Shown here: positions 8,406 through 17,336 of the stretch, one piece after another
Layout of the letters: every line of letters begins with the position of its first letter
Numbering within the stretch: position 1 is the first letter of the stretch
Origin: AC-32 sp963765785
GTDB taxonomy: Bacteria > Actinomycetota > Thermoleophilia > Gaiellales > Gaiellaceae
Direction: 5' to 3'
DNA length: 64,000 nt
Assembly: GCA_963765785.1 (NCBI GenBank)
Contig: CAVXXW010000019.1
Location: 124,001 to 188,000 of the forward strand
Program-made: the position numbers and the translations under genes
The notes under the pieces: model-generated
Told to the model about the DNA's origin: nothing
Seen by the model: only the letters and a program-made list of their open reading frames with translations
The model's database searches: none

Positions 8406-9267
8406 ATGGAGATGTCCCTCAGACCTGTGATCCGGCCGCAGTGGAGGCGATTCTTGAAACCGGCGCTCGTGATCGGTGCGCTGGTGATCGTCTTCGCATG
8501 GGTACTCCCGCGTTTCATCGATTACGAGGAGGTTTGGGATGCGCTTGCCCAGCTCGATGCCTGGGAGCTGGCGGTCCTGGTCGGGCTCGGGCTGGGGCGC
8601 GTGCCCACCGAGGCGCTGATGTATCGGGCGTTTCTGCCGGGGCTCGCTCTGCGGCGGGGAGACGAGGCATACGGGCCTGCTCTCGCTCCTCGTCACTGCC
8701 GTCGCGGGCTCCGTCGGCTACCTATTTCTGCGCCAAGAACGCACGGCGCGCTGGCTCGGGGCGAAGACGCAACGGCCGCTGTCCTGGATCCTGGTGAAGT
8801 TCAAGCGCGATGGACTCCTAGACGGTGCCGGACAGGCGGCCGAGCTGCGTACTCAGACGCTCGCAGCCTTGCGGGAGGGCTGGGCGTTGGGCTAGGTCGG
8901 CGTCGCTGCCAACCTCCTCGTTACGTATCTGATCCTGCTCGCATCGCTCCGATTCGTCGGCGTCTCGAGCGGCGAGCTGTCCGCACCCGACGCGTTCGCA
9001 GCGTTCGCCGTCGCCTTCTGGGCCTGTGCCGTTTTCCCGTTGACCGGGAGCGGTCTTGGAGTCGTCGACGCGGTTCTACTCGCCATGCTCGTCGAACTCA
9101 GTGGCGCCTCCGACGACGCCCTGGCGGCAGCAGTGCTTCTGTGGCGCGTCTTCTACTCGCTGCTGACGTTGCCGCTCGGGGCGATCACGTTGAGCCGGTT
9201 TCGCAAGGCGAACCCGGGCTTAGTGGGACGCGACGAAATGGATGTCACGTCGGACGTGCTGCGCTAG
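8406..9267 (+). pseudogene. Broken flippase-like (lysylphosphatidylglycerol synthase TM region) gene
   Basis: The first 85 codons from the ATG at 8406 read as an integral membrane N-terminus (PALVIGALVIVFAWVLPRF; DAWELAVLVGLGLGRVPTEA). At about 8665 the match continues in another frame (LLSLLVTAVAGSVGYLFLRQ). That frame meets an in-frame TAG at 8893-8895 and then resumes as NLLVTYLILLASLRFVGVSS and GSGLGVVDAVLLAMLVELSG. The product is shorter than the 300-350 residues usual for this family, so a piece is also missing at the frame junction. One frameshift or deletion plus one stop makes it a pseudogene. An intact relative lies at 56965-58047. Confidence 0.8.
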
Positions 9268-10151
9268 GCCCGCTGGTCTGCTGAGCGCGAATGGCGCTCG
9301 AAGAGCGTGGCGTTGAGGACGGCTGCCCCGACGATCACGCGGCCGACGAAGAAGAAGGCGAGCAAGAGGGTGGCTGCCGTCCCCAGGGCTCCGTAGGTGC
9401 TCGTCTTCGAGTGGATCACGTTGCCGAGAAACACGATGTTGAAGATCACGACGCCGGTGAAGCCGACGGCGTAGAAGAGCGATCCTGGGATCAAGTCAGT
9501 CCATCGGGCGTTCGAGTGGGGCAGCTCCAGGGAGATGACCAGCCAGACTCCCGCGAGGCCGAACACGAAGACGACAAGCGTGAGGATGCCGCCGATCAAG
9601 GTCTGATGCTTAACGGCGCTCACGCCGACCAGGAGCAGAAGCTGGCCCGCGAGCGCGGTGCCGAAGACCCAGAGCGAGTGCGAACTCACCTTGATCGAGG
9701 CCGCCGAGCGCTCCCAGGCCAGGGAGTGAGTGATGGTGATGGCCCGGAGCAGAACTCGGGTCGCGTAGACAAGCACGAAGAACGAGCTGAGGGCGATCCA
9801 CCAGCTGGAGGCGCCCTTACTCGTACTCGCGACTTGCTTGGTCACGACCCCGGCGAGGCCGACCGAGTTCGAGATCAGGTGCGGCTCGATGCCGACGGCG
9901 CTGGCCAGCAACCCGAGGCCCGAGACGGCGAAGAACGCCGCCGGCAAGGAGAAGACGAACAGCCTGTAGGAGAGCGCCCCGGCGAGCATGTTGCCGCCGA
10001 CCTCGGAGTCTCGCTCGATTGTCTCGAAGGTGGCATCGAGCGCCGGCGAGCGTCTTCGGGCCTCTTCGATCCAGCCTCTCAGCGCACGGGCATGCTCGGC
10101 CCAGAGCGTCACACGCCGAAGCAGCGTCCGCCTCGGCGGCGGCAACTTCAT
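9264..10151 (-). CDS. YihY/BrkB family membrane protein
   Basis: About 295 residues from the ATG at 10151, chosen because a GGAG site precedes it; the frame stays open upstream to 10187. The protein has five to six hydrophobic segments, among them MLAGALSYRLFVFSLPAAFF, WWIALSSFFVLVYATRVLL and LWVFGTALAGQLLLLVGVSA. The ALSYRLFVFSLPAA stretch is the typical YihY/BrkB first-helix motif. The family is an envelope protein group once confused with RNase BN; its function is not settled. It follows a paralogue (10198-11130) on the same strand with a gap of under 50 bases, so the two probably form one transcript. Confidence 0.85.
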   Translation of the reverse strand: MKLPPPRRTLLRRVTLWAEHARALRGWIEEARRRSPALDATFETIERDSEVGGNMLAGALSYRLFVFSLPAAFFAVSGLGLLASAVGIEPHLISNSVGLAGVVTKQVASTSKGASSWWIALSSFFVLVYATRVLLRAITITHSLAWERSAASIKVSSHSLWVFGTALAGQLLLLVGVSAVKHQTLIGGILTLVVFVFGLAGVWLVISLELPHSNARWTDLIPGSLFYAVGFTGVVIFNIVFLGNVIHSKTSTYGALGTAATLLLAFFFVGRVIVGAAVLNATLFERHSRSADQRA

Positions 10152-10197
10152 CTGCTCCGACCCCTGCCCGTGCGGAGGAGAGGACAACCCCCGACGC

Positions 10198-11130
10198 TCA
10201 GGAGGGGAGGAGGGGTCGGTCGGCCGCGGAGGCTATCTCTCGGAGTTGCCTCTCGCTCTGCCGCCACTTGGCCCAGACGGGCGAGAAGACCGCGCAGACC
10301 AGCGACATCACGATCATGATGAAGAACCAGCCGATCGTCGTGAGCACGACCCCGAACGAGCCGAACGCCTTCCCGTTGGCGTTCACGGTCGCCGGCAAAA
10401 AGAAAGGCGTGGCGGCGCTTGCGCCGCCGAGGACGAGCGTTGCGAGCAGCGCGCCGGGGAGCAGCGCGCGCAGACCGATCTTGCGGTGCAGGACGAAGCG
10501 CGGCACCCAGAGCCAGAAGACCGTCGAGCCCAGAAGCCAGGCGGGCAGAATGACGAGCCGGCCGGTATCGCGGAGCTCTCCGCCGGAGACGACGACGAGC
10601 GCGACGGCGCCCGTGAAGACGAAGAAGAAGATCACGAACAGTGCCTGGTCGGCTGCCGACCCGACCTTGATCCCCCAGGCGCGGGCGTAGACGTCCTGGT
10701 AGATCTGGCCGATTCCGATTCCCCAGAGGAGGGCGCCGATCAGCACCGTGATGGTCGCCGCGAGCTTGTTTGCGGACGCGCTGCCGAAGGTGTCCTGGAC
10801 GAGTCTGGCGGTGGAGCCGGTCAGCTTGAGGTGGGAGATCAGATGCCCGGCGAACGGGTTCTTGTCGTTGCTTCCGGAGGAGCCGAAGAGGGCGATGGCC
10901 ACGAGCGCGGCGGGCAAGACCGACAGCGTCGCGTAGACGGTCACCGCGCACCCCGAGTTGCGGCTCGCCTTGAAGTAGGCCCGGAACCACTGCAGCGCGA
11001 GCCGGCCCAGGCGTGTGTCGACGCGGCCGCTGAGCCAAGCCTGTACCGCCTTGATACGACCGCCTGTCCCGGCTGGAAGTTGATCGGGTTCTGGCCTTGC
11101 GCTGCTGTGATCCAACCTAGGCCCTTTCAA
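10198..11130 (-). CDS. YihY/BrkB family membrane protein, second copy
   Basis: A 310-residue paralogue of the neighbouring gene, with NSGCAVTVYATLSVLPAALV in place of the first-helix motif, then AATITVLIGALLWGIGIGQI, ALFVIFFFVFTGAVALVVVS, and two more hydrophobic segments near the C-terminus. The only start reaching the full frame is a TTG at 11130, so the N-terminal 40 residues are uncertain. The two copies have diverged strongly, arguing against a recent duplication. Function unknown as for the family. Confidence 0.82.
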   Translation of the reverse strand: MKGPRLDHSSARPEPDQLPAGTGGRIKAVQAWLSGRVDTRLGRLALQWFRAYFKASRNSGCAVTVYATLSVLPAALVAIALFGSSGSNDKNPFAGHLISHLKLTGSTARLVQDTFGSASANKLAATITVLIGALLWGIGIGQIYQDVYARAWGIKVGSAADQALFVIFFFVFTGAVALVVVSGGELRDTGRLVILPAWLLGSTVFWLWVPRFVLHRKIGLRALLPGALLATLVLGGASAATPFFLPATVNANGKAFGSFGVVLTTIGWFFIMIVMSLVCAVFSPVWAKWRQSERQLREIASAADRPLLPS

Positions 11131-11163
11131 GGCTCCAATGTCCGCCGAGCGCGACCCGGCGTT

Positions 11164-11499
11164 TCACGCTCCGTGCGCTACGGCCTCCTCGAGCTCCGCG
11201 ATGTCGATCGCGAGGCCGAGCGCCCGTGTGAGCTTCGTCGCCGCGGACGCGATGCGCGCGGTACCGACGATCGGGGCAAGTCCGATCAGCACACCCTCAA
11301 CCTCCTCGGCGTCGACGCCCAATTCGCCAGCGGTCCCGATGTTCAGGAGATAGGAGGCGGGCGGGGCATCGACCGCAACGAGACCCGCGATACGCACCAG
11401 CATCAGCGTCTTCGGATCGAGGCTCGACGCCTCGATCGAGTCCATTGTCATTTTCGTCAGCAGGTCGAGCACGGGACTCTCATCTGTCTTTTGCGGCAT
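11164..11499 (-). CDS. Carboxymuconolactone decarboxylase-like protein
   Basis: A 111-residue all-helical protein: LDPKTLMLVRIAGLVAVDAP, a central segment SYLLNIGTAGELGVDAEEVE, then GVLIGLAPIVGTARIASAAT. This matches the CMD/AhpD-like helical fold in size and pattern. It lacks the CxxC redox pair of AhpD (no Cys is present), so peroxidase activity of that type is not expected. A GGGAGT site precedes the ATG. Function not known. Confidence 0.7.
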   Translation of the reverse strand: MPQKTDESPVLDLLTKMTMDSIEASSLDPKTLMLVRIAGLVAVDAPPASYLLNIGTAGELGVDAEEVEGVLIGLAPIVGTARIASAATKLTRALGLAIDIAELEEAVAHGA

Positions 11500-11619
11500 C
11501 GTGACTCCCTTTCGGTTAGCCGATCAGTCCACCGCCGAGGTGGCAGGATGACGACGCGCGGTCGGAGAGTTCTCCGATCTGCGTGCCGCTCACGACGGCC
11601 TTAGCTTGTCGATCGTGCC

Positions 11620-11793
11620 TCAGGCGGCCTGCGCCGTCGTCGGCCTCATGAAGGCACCGAAGATCCAAAGAATCGGGAAAAAGATCCCGAAGAAGAACAT
11701 CCACCCGTGCCTATTCCTCAGCGTCATCAGACCGAGGGTAAACGCCAGAATCAGGTATATGAGTCCGCCGCCAATACCGATTCCCCACCACAT
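11620..11793 (-). CDS. Small two-helix membrane protein
   Basis: A 57-residue frame with an excellent AAGGAGG ribosome site 6 bases before the ATG at 11793. It contains two hydrophobic segments, GIGGGLIYLILAFTLGLM (about residues 7-24) and WMFFFGIFFPILWIFGAFM (31-49), joined by a basic TLRNRHG loop. The short loop and the polar tail suggest a helical hairpin in the cytoplasmic membrane, with the loop probably cytoplasmic by the positive-inside rule. The pattern resembles short phospholipase_D-nuclease-N-like or SHOCT-linked membrane proteins. Function unknown. Confidence 0.7.
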   Translation of the reverse strand: MWWGIGIGGGLIYLILAFTLGLMTLRNRHGWMFFFGIFFPILWIFGAFMRPTTAQAA

Positions 11794-11914
11794 GAGTCCT
11801 CCTTGCTTGCGGTAGTTTGGGGTGCGCCGTCAACTCTGACGTTGCATGTGGCGGAGCACGTCATCCCATGCGGATGAGTTGCGCAACGTCGCTGCGTTCT
11901 ATGTTGGGCGCTGC

Positions 11915-13315
11915 GTGAGTGAGGTTTCCAGGACTGCGTCCGCGGAGAACGGCCCTTCCTCTCTGGATCCTGCTGCTCTGATCCGCAGCCGCGACTATCG
12001 CGTGCTGCTAGTGCTCGCGGCGTTGGTCGGACTGCTGGTCTCGACCGCGTCGTGGTGCTTCCTCGAAGGTGTTCACGAGCTTCAGGTATGGGTGTACGAG
12101 GATCTGCCCGGCGAGGTCGGCTACCACGCGGCCCCGCTCTGGTGGCCGCTTCCGTGGGTCGCCCTCGCAGGGCTGCTGACCGCGATCGCCATCGTGCGTC
12201 TGCCGGGGCACGGCGGCCACGTACCCTCCGACGGGCTGAAAACGGGTGGCCCACCGACCCGTCCGATCGAGCTGCCGGGCATCTTGCTGGCGGCGTTGGC
12301 GACGCTCGGGCTCGGGCTGGTGCTCGGCCCGGAGGGACCGCTGATCGCGCTCGGCCTCGGGCTCGGGGCACTCGCGATGCGTCTGGTCAGGCGCGACGCA
12401 CCGGACCAGGCGGTGGGGCTGATGGCTGCCGCAGGGAGCTTCGCCGCCGTCTCGTCGATCTTCGGCTCACCTGTGATCGGCGCCGTGCTCATCATCGAGG
12501 CGACCGGGCTCGGCGGGGCCACCCTGCCGCTCGTGCTCCTTCCCGGTCTCCTGGCCGCCGGTGTCGGCTCGCTCGTCTTCATCGGGCTGGGTTCGTTCTC
12601 AGGCTTCAGCACCGCCGCCTGGCAGTTGAGCCCGTTCCCGCTGCCGTCGTTCGGCGGCCCCGGCTGGGGCGACTTCGGCTGGACGATCCTGCTGGCCGTC
12701 GCCACCGCCGTCGTCGTCTTCGCGATCATGGAGCTCGCCCGCTGGGCCAAGCGGTTGGTCGAGCAAAACACGCTCCTGCTCACGATCGCTGCTGGACTGG
12801 CCGTCGGTGGCCTTGCAATCGCCTTCGCCGAAGCAACCGGCGAGTCGCCCGACGCCGTCCTCTTCTCGGGCCAGGAAGCCTTCGGCACGCTCTTCGGACA
12901 GGCGGCGACAATCTCGATCTCGACGCTGACGCTGCTGCTCCTGTTCAAGGGGCTCGCCTGGTCGATCTCACTGGGGAACTTCCGCGGCGGCCCGACCTTC
13001 CCGGCGATCTTCCTCGGCGTCGCCGCCGGCCTCCTGGCACAGCACCTGCCGGGTTACGCCGAGACGCAGGCCGTGGCAACGCTCATGGGCGCTGCCTGCG
13101 TCTCCGTCCTCCGCCTCCCACTTTCGTCCGTCATGATCGCCTCGCTGCTCTCGATCAAGGCCGGCCTCGCCGTCGCCCCGCTGATCGTTGTCGCCGTCGT
13201 GGTGGCCTACCTCACGAGCGAAGCGCTGACCGCCTACGTCGACGCCCGCGTCGGCGCGGCCCCGGCTCGCAGGGAGACAGTGAGCGGTGCCCCAGTCGTT
13301 ACATCCGCCGACTGA
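11915..13315 (+). CDS. ClC-type chloride channel / H+-Cl- antiporter
   Basis: About 466 residues from the GTG at 11915; an ATG at 11846 is in frame but adds a stretch that does not look like protein. The ClC signatures are present: GLVLGPEGPLIALGLGLGAL for the GREGP filter loop (here GPEGP), GSFAAVSSIFGSPVIGAVLI, and RGGPTFPAIFLGVAAG for the GxFxP loop. The usual GSGIP loop is replaced by GHGGHVPSDG. The family moves Cl- (or F-/nitrate) across the membrane as channels or exchangers. The changed first filter loop leaves the ion open. There is no CBS domain. The next gene starts 92 bases later. Confidence 0.9.
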   Translation: MSEVSRTASAENGPSSLDPAALIRSRDYRVLLVLAALVGLLVSTASWCFLEGVHELQVWVYEDLPGEVGYHAAPLWWPLPWVALAGLLTAIAIVRLPGHGGHVPSDGLKTGGPPTRPIELPGILLAALATLGLGLVLGPEGPLIALGLGLGALAMRLVRRDAPDQAVGLMAAAGSFAAVSSIFGSPVIGAVLIIEATGLGGATLPLVLLPGLLAAGVGSLVFIGLGSFSGFSTAAWQLSPFPLPSFGGPGWGDFGWTILLAVATAVVVFAIMELARWAKRLVEQNTLLLTIAAGLAVGGLAIAFAEATGESPDAVLFSGQEAFGTLFGQAATISISTLTLLLLFKGLAWSISLGNFRGGPTFPAIFLGVAAGLLAQHLPGYAETQAVATLMGAACVSVLRLPLSSVMIASLLSIKAGLAVAPLIVVAVVVAYLTSEALTAYVDARVGAAPARRETVSGAPVVTSAD

Positions 13316-13407
13316 CGGCGCGGGCGCTTCATCCTCAGAGGGTGACGAGCGTCCAGCGTGCGAGGTCTAGCCTGCGTGGCGGCGGACCGGACCGAAGGGA
13401 GCGTCGA

Positions 13408-16311
13408 ATGGCCGAGACACCGACGGACGTGCTGGTCGCGGGCTACCAGGACATCGACGATGCGACGAAGGACTTCGATGCGCTCGTCGCGCTGGTCAAG
13501 GAAAAGCAGGTCTCGATCGAGGGCGTCATCCTGGTCACCCACGCTCAGGACGGCACCGTCGGCGTGCGGCAGACCGGCGACAACCGCGGCCGCAAAGGGA
13601 TGGGCTGGGGCGGCGGGGTCGGACTTGCGGTCGGCCTCTTCGCGCCGCCGCTACTCGCCTCGGCCGCCGTCGGCGCCGTCGCCGGCGGGGTGGTCGGCAA
13701 GTTCGTCGACCACCGGGTCGAGAACGACATCCACGACAAGATCGGCGAGAACCTGCCGCCGGGCTCGGCCGGAATCATCGCGATCTTCGACGACGAGCAG
13801 CGGCTCGGTGTCGAGCAAGCACTTGCGGGCGCCCAGCTCCGTTCGGTCGTCCAGGGAGACAAGAGCGGCACCGGCGCCCTGAAGGAGTCCCTCGCCGAGG
13901 CGATGGGAAAGTTCAGCCCCGACCGGACGGTGCTGCCGATCCCCGATCCGAACTTCGGCGGCACGATCGGCCGAACCATCGATGCCGCCGTCGCAGACTG
14001 GACGATCAACATGACGCCGTCGCCGCCGGAGGGCGCGCCAAACGTCTTGCTCGTCCTGATCGACGACGCCGGCTTCGGCAACCCGTCGACATTCGGCGGA
14101 CCCGTTGACACACCGGCGATGACGCGGGTCGCGGAGCGGGGCCTCAGGTACAACAGTTTTCACGTCACCGCCCTCTGCTCGCCTTCGCGTGCCGCGCTGC
14201 TGACGGGGCGCAACCATCACACCGTGGGGTTTGGGTCGATCGGCGAACTCCCCGGACCGTTCCCCGGGTACTCCGCCAATGTGCCGAAGGACTGCGCGCC
14301 GTTCGTTCGGGCGCTTCAGGGCAACGGCTATTCGACTGCCGGGTTCGGCAAGTGGCACCTGACCCCGGATCACGTCCAGGGGGCAGCGGGTCCATTCGAC
14401 CGCTGGCCGAACGCCTGGGGGTTCGACCGCTTCTGGGGCATCCTCGGCGGCGAGGCGGGCCAGTACGACCCCGTCATCACCCAGGACAACACCACCCTCG
14501 GGGTGCCGGAGGGCGATGACGGTAAGGAGTACTACTGGCCGGATGACATCACCGATCAGGCGGTGCGCTGGCTGCACCAGGTGCGCGCCCAGGACCAGGG
14601 GAAGCCGTGGTTCGTCTACTACTCAACCGGCTGCTCGCACGCCCCGCACCAGGTCGCGGTCGACTGGAGCGAGAAGTACCGCGGCAAGTTCGACCAGGGC
14701 TGGGATGTGCTCCGCGAGGAGATCTTCGAACGGCAGAAGCAGTTGGGCGTGATCCCGCCGGACACAGAGCTCACGCCGAGGCCCGACGAGCTGCCCGCCT
14801 GGGACTCGCTGTCGGACAGCGAGAAGAAGCTGTACGCGCGGCAGATGGAGGTCTATGCCGGCTACCAGGAAAACACCGATTCGAATATCGGCCGCCTGCT
14901 CGACGCGGTCGAGGAGATGGGCGAGCTTGACAACACGCTCGTCATCTACATCTTCGGCGACAACGGCGCGAGCATGGAGGGCACGATCACCGGCTCGTTC
15001 AACGAGCTGACGATGCAGAATGGGATTGCCCTCACAGCCGAGCAGCAGCTCTCGCTGATCAACGACTACGGCGGCCTCGATGCCTGGGGCACCGACTCCT
15101 ATGCGCCCCACTACGGCTCCGCCTGGGCATGGGCCGGAAACACGCCCTTCCAGTGGGGCAAGCAGTGTGCCTCCCACCTCGGCGGCACGCGGAACGGCAT
15201 GGCAATTTCCTGGCCGGAGCGGATCAAGGACGCCGGCGGGTTGCGTGAACAGTTCACCCATTGCATCGACATCGGCCCGACGATCCTCGAAGCCGCCGGT
15301 ATCCCCGAGCCCGAAGTTGTGGAGGGAACCGCCCAGAAGCCGATGGAGGGGACGAGCTTCCTCTACACCTTCGAGGACGAGGCCGCACCAGAGCGCCACA
15401 CCGTGCAGTACTTCGAAATCGTCGGCAACCGGGCGATCTACAAGGACGGCTGGTGGGCGGCCTGCAAGCTCGACCGGATCCCATGGGACCTCTCGCCGCC
15501 GACTATGGCCAGGTTCGCACCGGGAGCGTATGACCCGGAGCAGGACACCTGGGAGCTGTACTACCTCCCGGAGGACTTCAGCCAGGCAAAGGATCTAGCC
15601 GCGGAGAACCCGGAGAAGCTCGCCGAGTTGAAGGAGCTCTTCTGGGAGGAGGCCGAGAAGCACAACGTGTTGCCGCTACTAGGGGCGTTCTCGGTCTTCT
15701 TCGGGATCCTGCCGCCGCTCCCGACCACCACGACCTACACCTTCTACGGCGACGTTCAGAACATCGCCTCGGGCATGATCCCGCGCGTCTACGGCCGCTC
15801 CTACGCGATCGAGGCGGAGGTCTCGGTCCCTGATGAAGGTGCTGAGGGTGTGATCGTGGCCGAGGCGGACGAGATGGGCGGCTTCTCGCTCTGGCTCGAC
15901 GAGCAAGGTCGTCTGCACCACAGCTACTCGATGATGGGCGTCGAGCGCTACGAGCAAGTCTCGAGCGGGCCGATTCCAACCGGGGACGTTCTCGTTCGGA
16001 TGCTGTTCGAGGCCGATAAGCAGCAACCGATGACCGGCGGGACTGTCTCCCTGTACGCGAACGACGAGAAGGTAGGCGAAGGGCGCATCGAGAAAACGGT
16101 TGCAGTCCGCTTCTCCGGCTACGCCGGCATGGACGTCGGCCGCGACAACGGCCTGCCCGTCGACCGCGCCTACGCGGCCAGATCACCCTACCCCTTCACC
16201 GGCACGGTGAAGAAGGTCGTCTTCGACCTCAAGCCGGGCAGCCACGACGACGAGAAGGCGCTGCACGAGGCCGGCGCGCACGTCGCCACAGCGCACGGGA
16301 TCAGCGCCTAG
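13408..16311 (+). CDS. Sulfatase with N-terminal DUF1269-like domain
   Basis: In this 967-residue protein, residues about 1-175 resemble DUF1269/general stress membrane-associated proteins (VLVAGYQDIDDATKDFDAL; the Gly/Ala-rich GLFAPPLLASAAVGAVAGGV). From about 210 it is a type I sulfatase: NVLLVLIDDAGFG supplies metal-binding Asp219/Asp220, and LCSPSRAALLTGR places the formylglycine precursor Cys257 in a canonical CxPxR site. Later come GFGKWHLTP, a second metal site IFGDNGASMEG and a Trp/Gly-rich end. The reaction is sulfate-ester hydrolysis. No export signal is visible, so it may be cytoplasmic or held at the membrane by the N-terminal domain. GAAGGGAG precedes the ATG. The gene for its activating enzyme lies at 19596. 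Confidence 0.93.
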   Translation: MAETPTDVLVAGYQDIDDATKDFDALVALVKEKQVSIEGVILVTHAQDGTVGVRQTGDNRGRKGMGWGGGVGLAVGLFAPPLLASAAVGAVAGGVVGKFVDHRVENDIHDKIGENLPPGSAGIIAIFDDEQRLGVEQALAGAQLRSVVQGDKSGTGALKESLAEAMGKFSPDRTVLPIPDPNFGGTIGRTIDAAVADWTINMTPSPPEGAPNVLLVLIDDAGFGNPSTFGGPVDTPAMTRVAERGLRYNSFHVTALCSPSRAALLTGRNHHTVGFGSIGELPGPFPGYSANVPKDCAPFVRALQGNGYSTAGFGKWHLTPDHVQGAAGPFDRWPNAWGFDRFWGILGGEAGQYDPVITQDNTTLGVPEGDDGKEYYWPDDITDQAVRWLHQVRAQDQGKPWFVYYSTGCSHAPHQVAVDWSEKYRGKFDQGWDVLREEIFERQKQLGVIPPDTELTPRPDELPAWDSLSDSEKKLYARQMEVYAGYQENTDSNIGRLLDAVEEMGELDNTLVIYIFGDNGASMEGTITGSFNELTMQNGIALTAEQQLSLINDYGGLDAWGTDSYAPHYGSAWAWAGNTPFQWGKQCASHLGGTRNGMAISWPERIKDAGGLREQFTHCIDIGPTILEAAGIPEPEVVEGTAQKPMEGTSFLYTFEDEAAPERHTVQYFEIVGNRAIYKDGWWAACKLDRIPWDLSPPTMARFAPGAYDPEQDTWELYYLPEDFSQAKDLAAENPEKLAELKELFWEEAEKHNVLPLLGAFSVFFGILPPLPTTTTYTFYGDVQNIASGMIPRVYGRSYAIEAEVSVPDEGAEGVIVAEADEMGGFSLWLDEQGRLHHSYSMMGVERYEQVSSGPIPTGDVLVRMLFEADKQQPMTGGTVSLYANDEKVGEGRIEKTVAVRFSGYAGMDVGRDNGLPVDRAYAARSPYPFTGTVKKVVFDLKPGSHDDEKALHEAGAHVATAHGISA

Positions 16312-16400
16312 GTGGCCACGATGCGGTTCAGCCCAGCTGGCTCGAGGCAGCATCCGCCGAGGGTCCACTCGGCCATTCTGAACTGCAAAGGAGGACCACT

Positions 16401-17255
16401 ATGAGCCAGAGTCATCTCGTCGTTGACTTCCCGATCAAGGGTCCTGCCAGTGCCAAGGCGCTACCCGAAGAGCTGCCCCCGCTGATGCCCGATCTCGCAC
16501 GAGCGCAAGACGACCTCGGTACCGTGCATTTCTCCCGCTTCATGGTCGAGGGAGACGAAAGGCTTCTCTTCCTTTCGGACATCGACGGCGAGACCGACCA
16601 GCATATTGAGCGGCTCGTCGAGAGCGCCGGCCCGGTGTTCGATGCGATTTTCGTACACGTGGAGAATCCGCCAGCCGCGCCCGCGGCTGATAATCCTCAG
16701 AGCGTTATCGAGTGGCTGAAGGATCATGTTCGCGAACCCATAGATACATACTTCGCGTACGAGGACGCATCGGTTCAGGACATCAAAGAGTGCGCTCGTG
16801 CGGCCGGCTTTGCGGGGACTACGTCGCAGAGCGCGCTGTTGACATACATGTCCATCAAATCACGTTTGCAAGGGCTTGCCTTGAAGCTGGGCACGAGATC
16901 CATTAAAGAGAAGGGCAAAGAGGCGTCGGATTCGCTTGGGACGCTGCATTTCTCTCATTGGGTGCCCTTTGGCACCGACCACATAGGCTTCTTCACGATC
17001 TTCGACGGAGATATGGAGAAGTACTTCCAAGACTTCGCAGACAAGACTTCGTTCGTCTTCGATTCTGTCTTCCCACATGTCGATGGCGCGCCACCAACCC
17101 CGGTCGCAAAGAACGCCCCGGCGTTCTATCAGTGGGGACTCGACAACAACTATCCGGCGATCGGGTTCTACAGTGCCTATCCGGGACTCGGGGTCCAGGA
17201 CATCCGAGCTCTGCTGGCCGACTACCGCACGTCACCAACGGCCACCGCTGGATAG
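16401..17255 (+). CDS. Unknown protein made of two tandem repeats, next to a peroxidase
   Basis: A 284-residue protein starting 14 bases after an AAAGGAGG site. It is an internal duplication: DDLGTVHFSRFMVEGDERLL (about residues 36-55) is repeated as DSLGTLHFSHWVPFGTDHIG (about 176-195); FDAIFVHVENPPAAP as FDSVFPHVDGAPPTP; and TYFAYEDASVQDIKE as GFYSAYPGLGVQDIRA. Each unit of about 95 residues looks like an alpha/beta ferredoxin-like domain, reminiscent of dimeric alpha-beta barrel proteins. I do not recognise the family. The adjacent DyP-type peroxidase starts 82 bases on and shares visibly lower GC, so the two are likely one transferred unit. Confidence 0.75.
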   Translation: MSQSHLVVDFPIKGPASAKALPEELPPLMPDLARAQDDLGTVHFSRFMVEGDERLLFLSDIDGETDQHIERLVESAGPVFDAIFVHVENPPAAPAADNPQSVIEWLKDHVREPIDTYFAYEDASVQDIKECARAAGFAGTTSQSALLTYMSIKSRLQGLALKLGTRSIKEKGKEASDSLGTLHFSHWVPFGTDHIGFFTIFDGDMEKYFQDFADKTSFVFDSVFPHVDGAPPTPVAKNAPAFYQWGLDNNYPAIGFYSAYPGLGVQDIRALLADYRTSPTATAG

Positions 17256-17336
17256 CAGGTGTCACACGGTCACGAACCATGATCAACCCCGCGGTCGGCG
17301 TTCGCTAGGAAGGACAGCTCACAAGGAGCACCGGGG

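Noticed and set aside
11164..11499. AhpD-type peroxidase
   Set aside because: The protein contains no Cys, so the CxxC active site is missing.
12052..13407. A long plus-strand open frame in front of the sulfatase
   Set aside because: It overlaps the ClC gene in another frame and is Arg/Ala/Gly-rich without motifs; the sulfatase ATG at 13408 has a good ribosome site.
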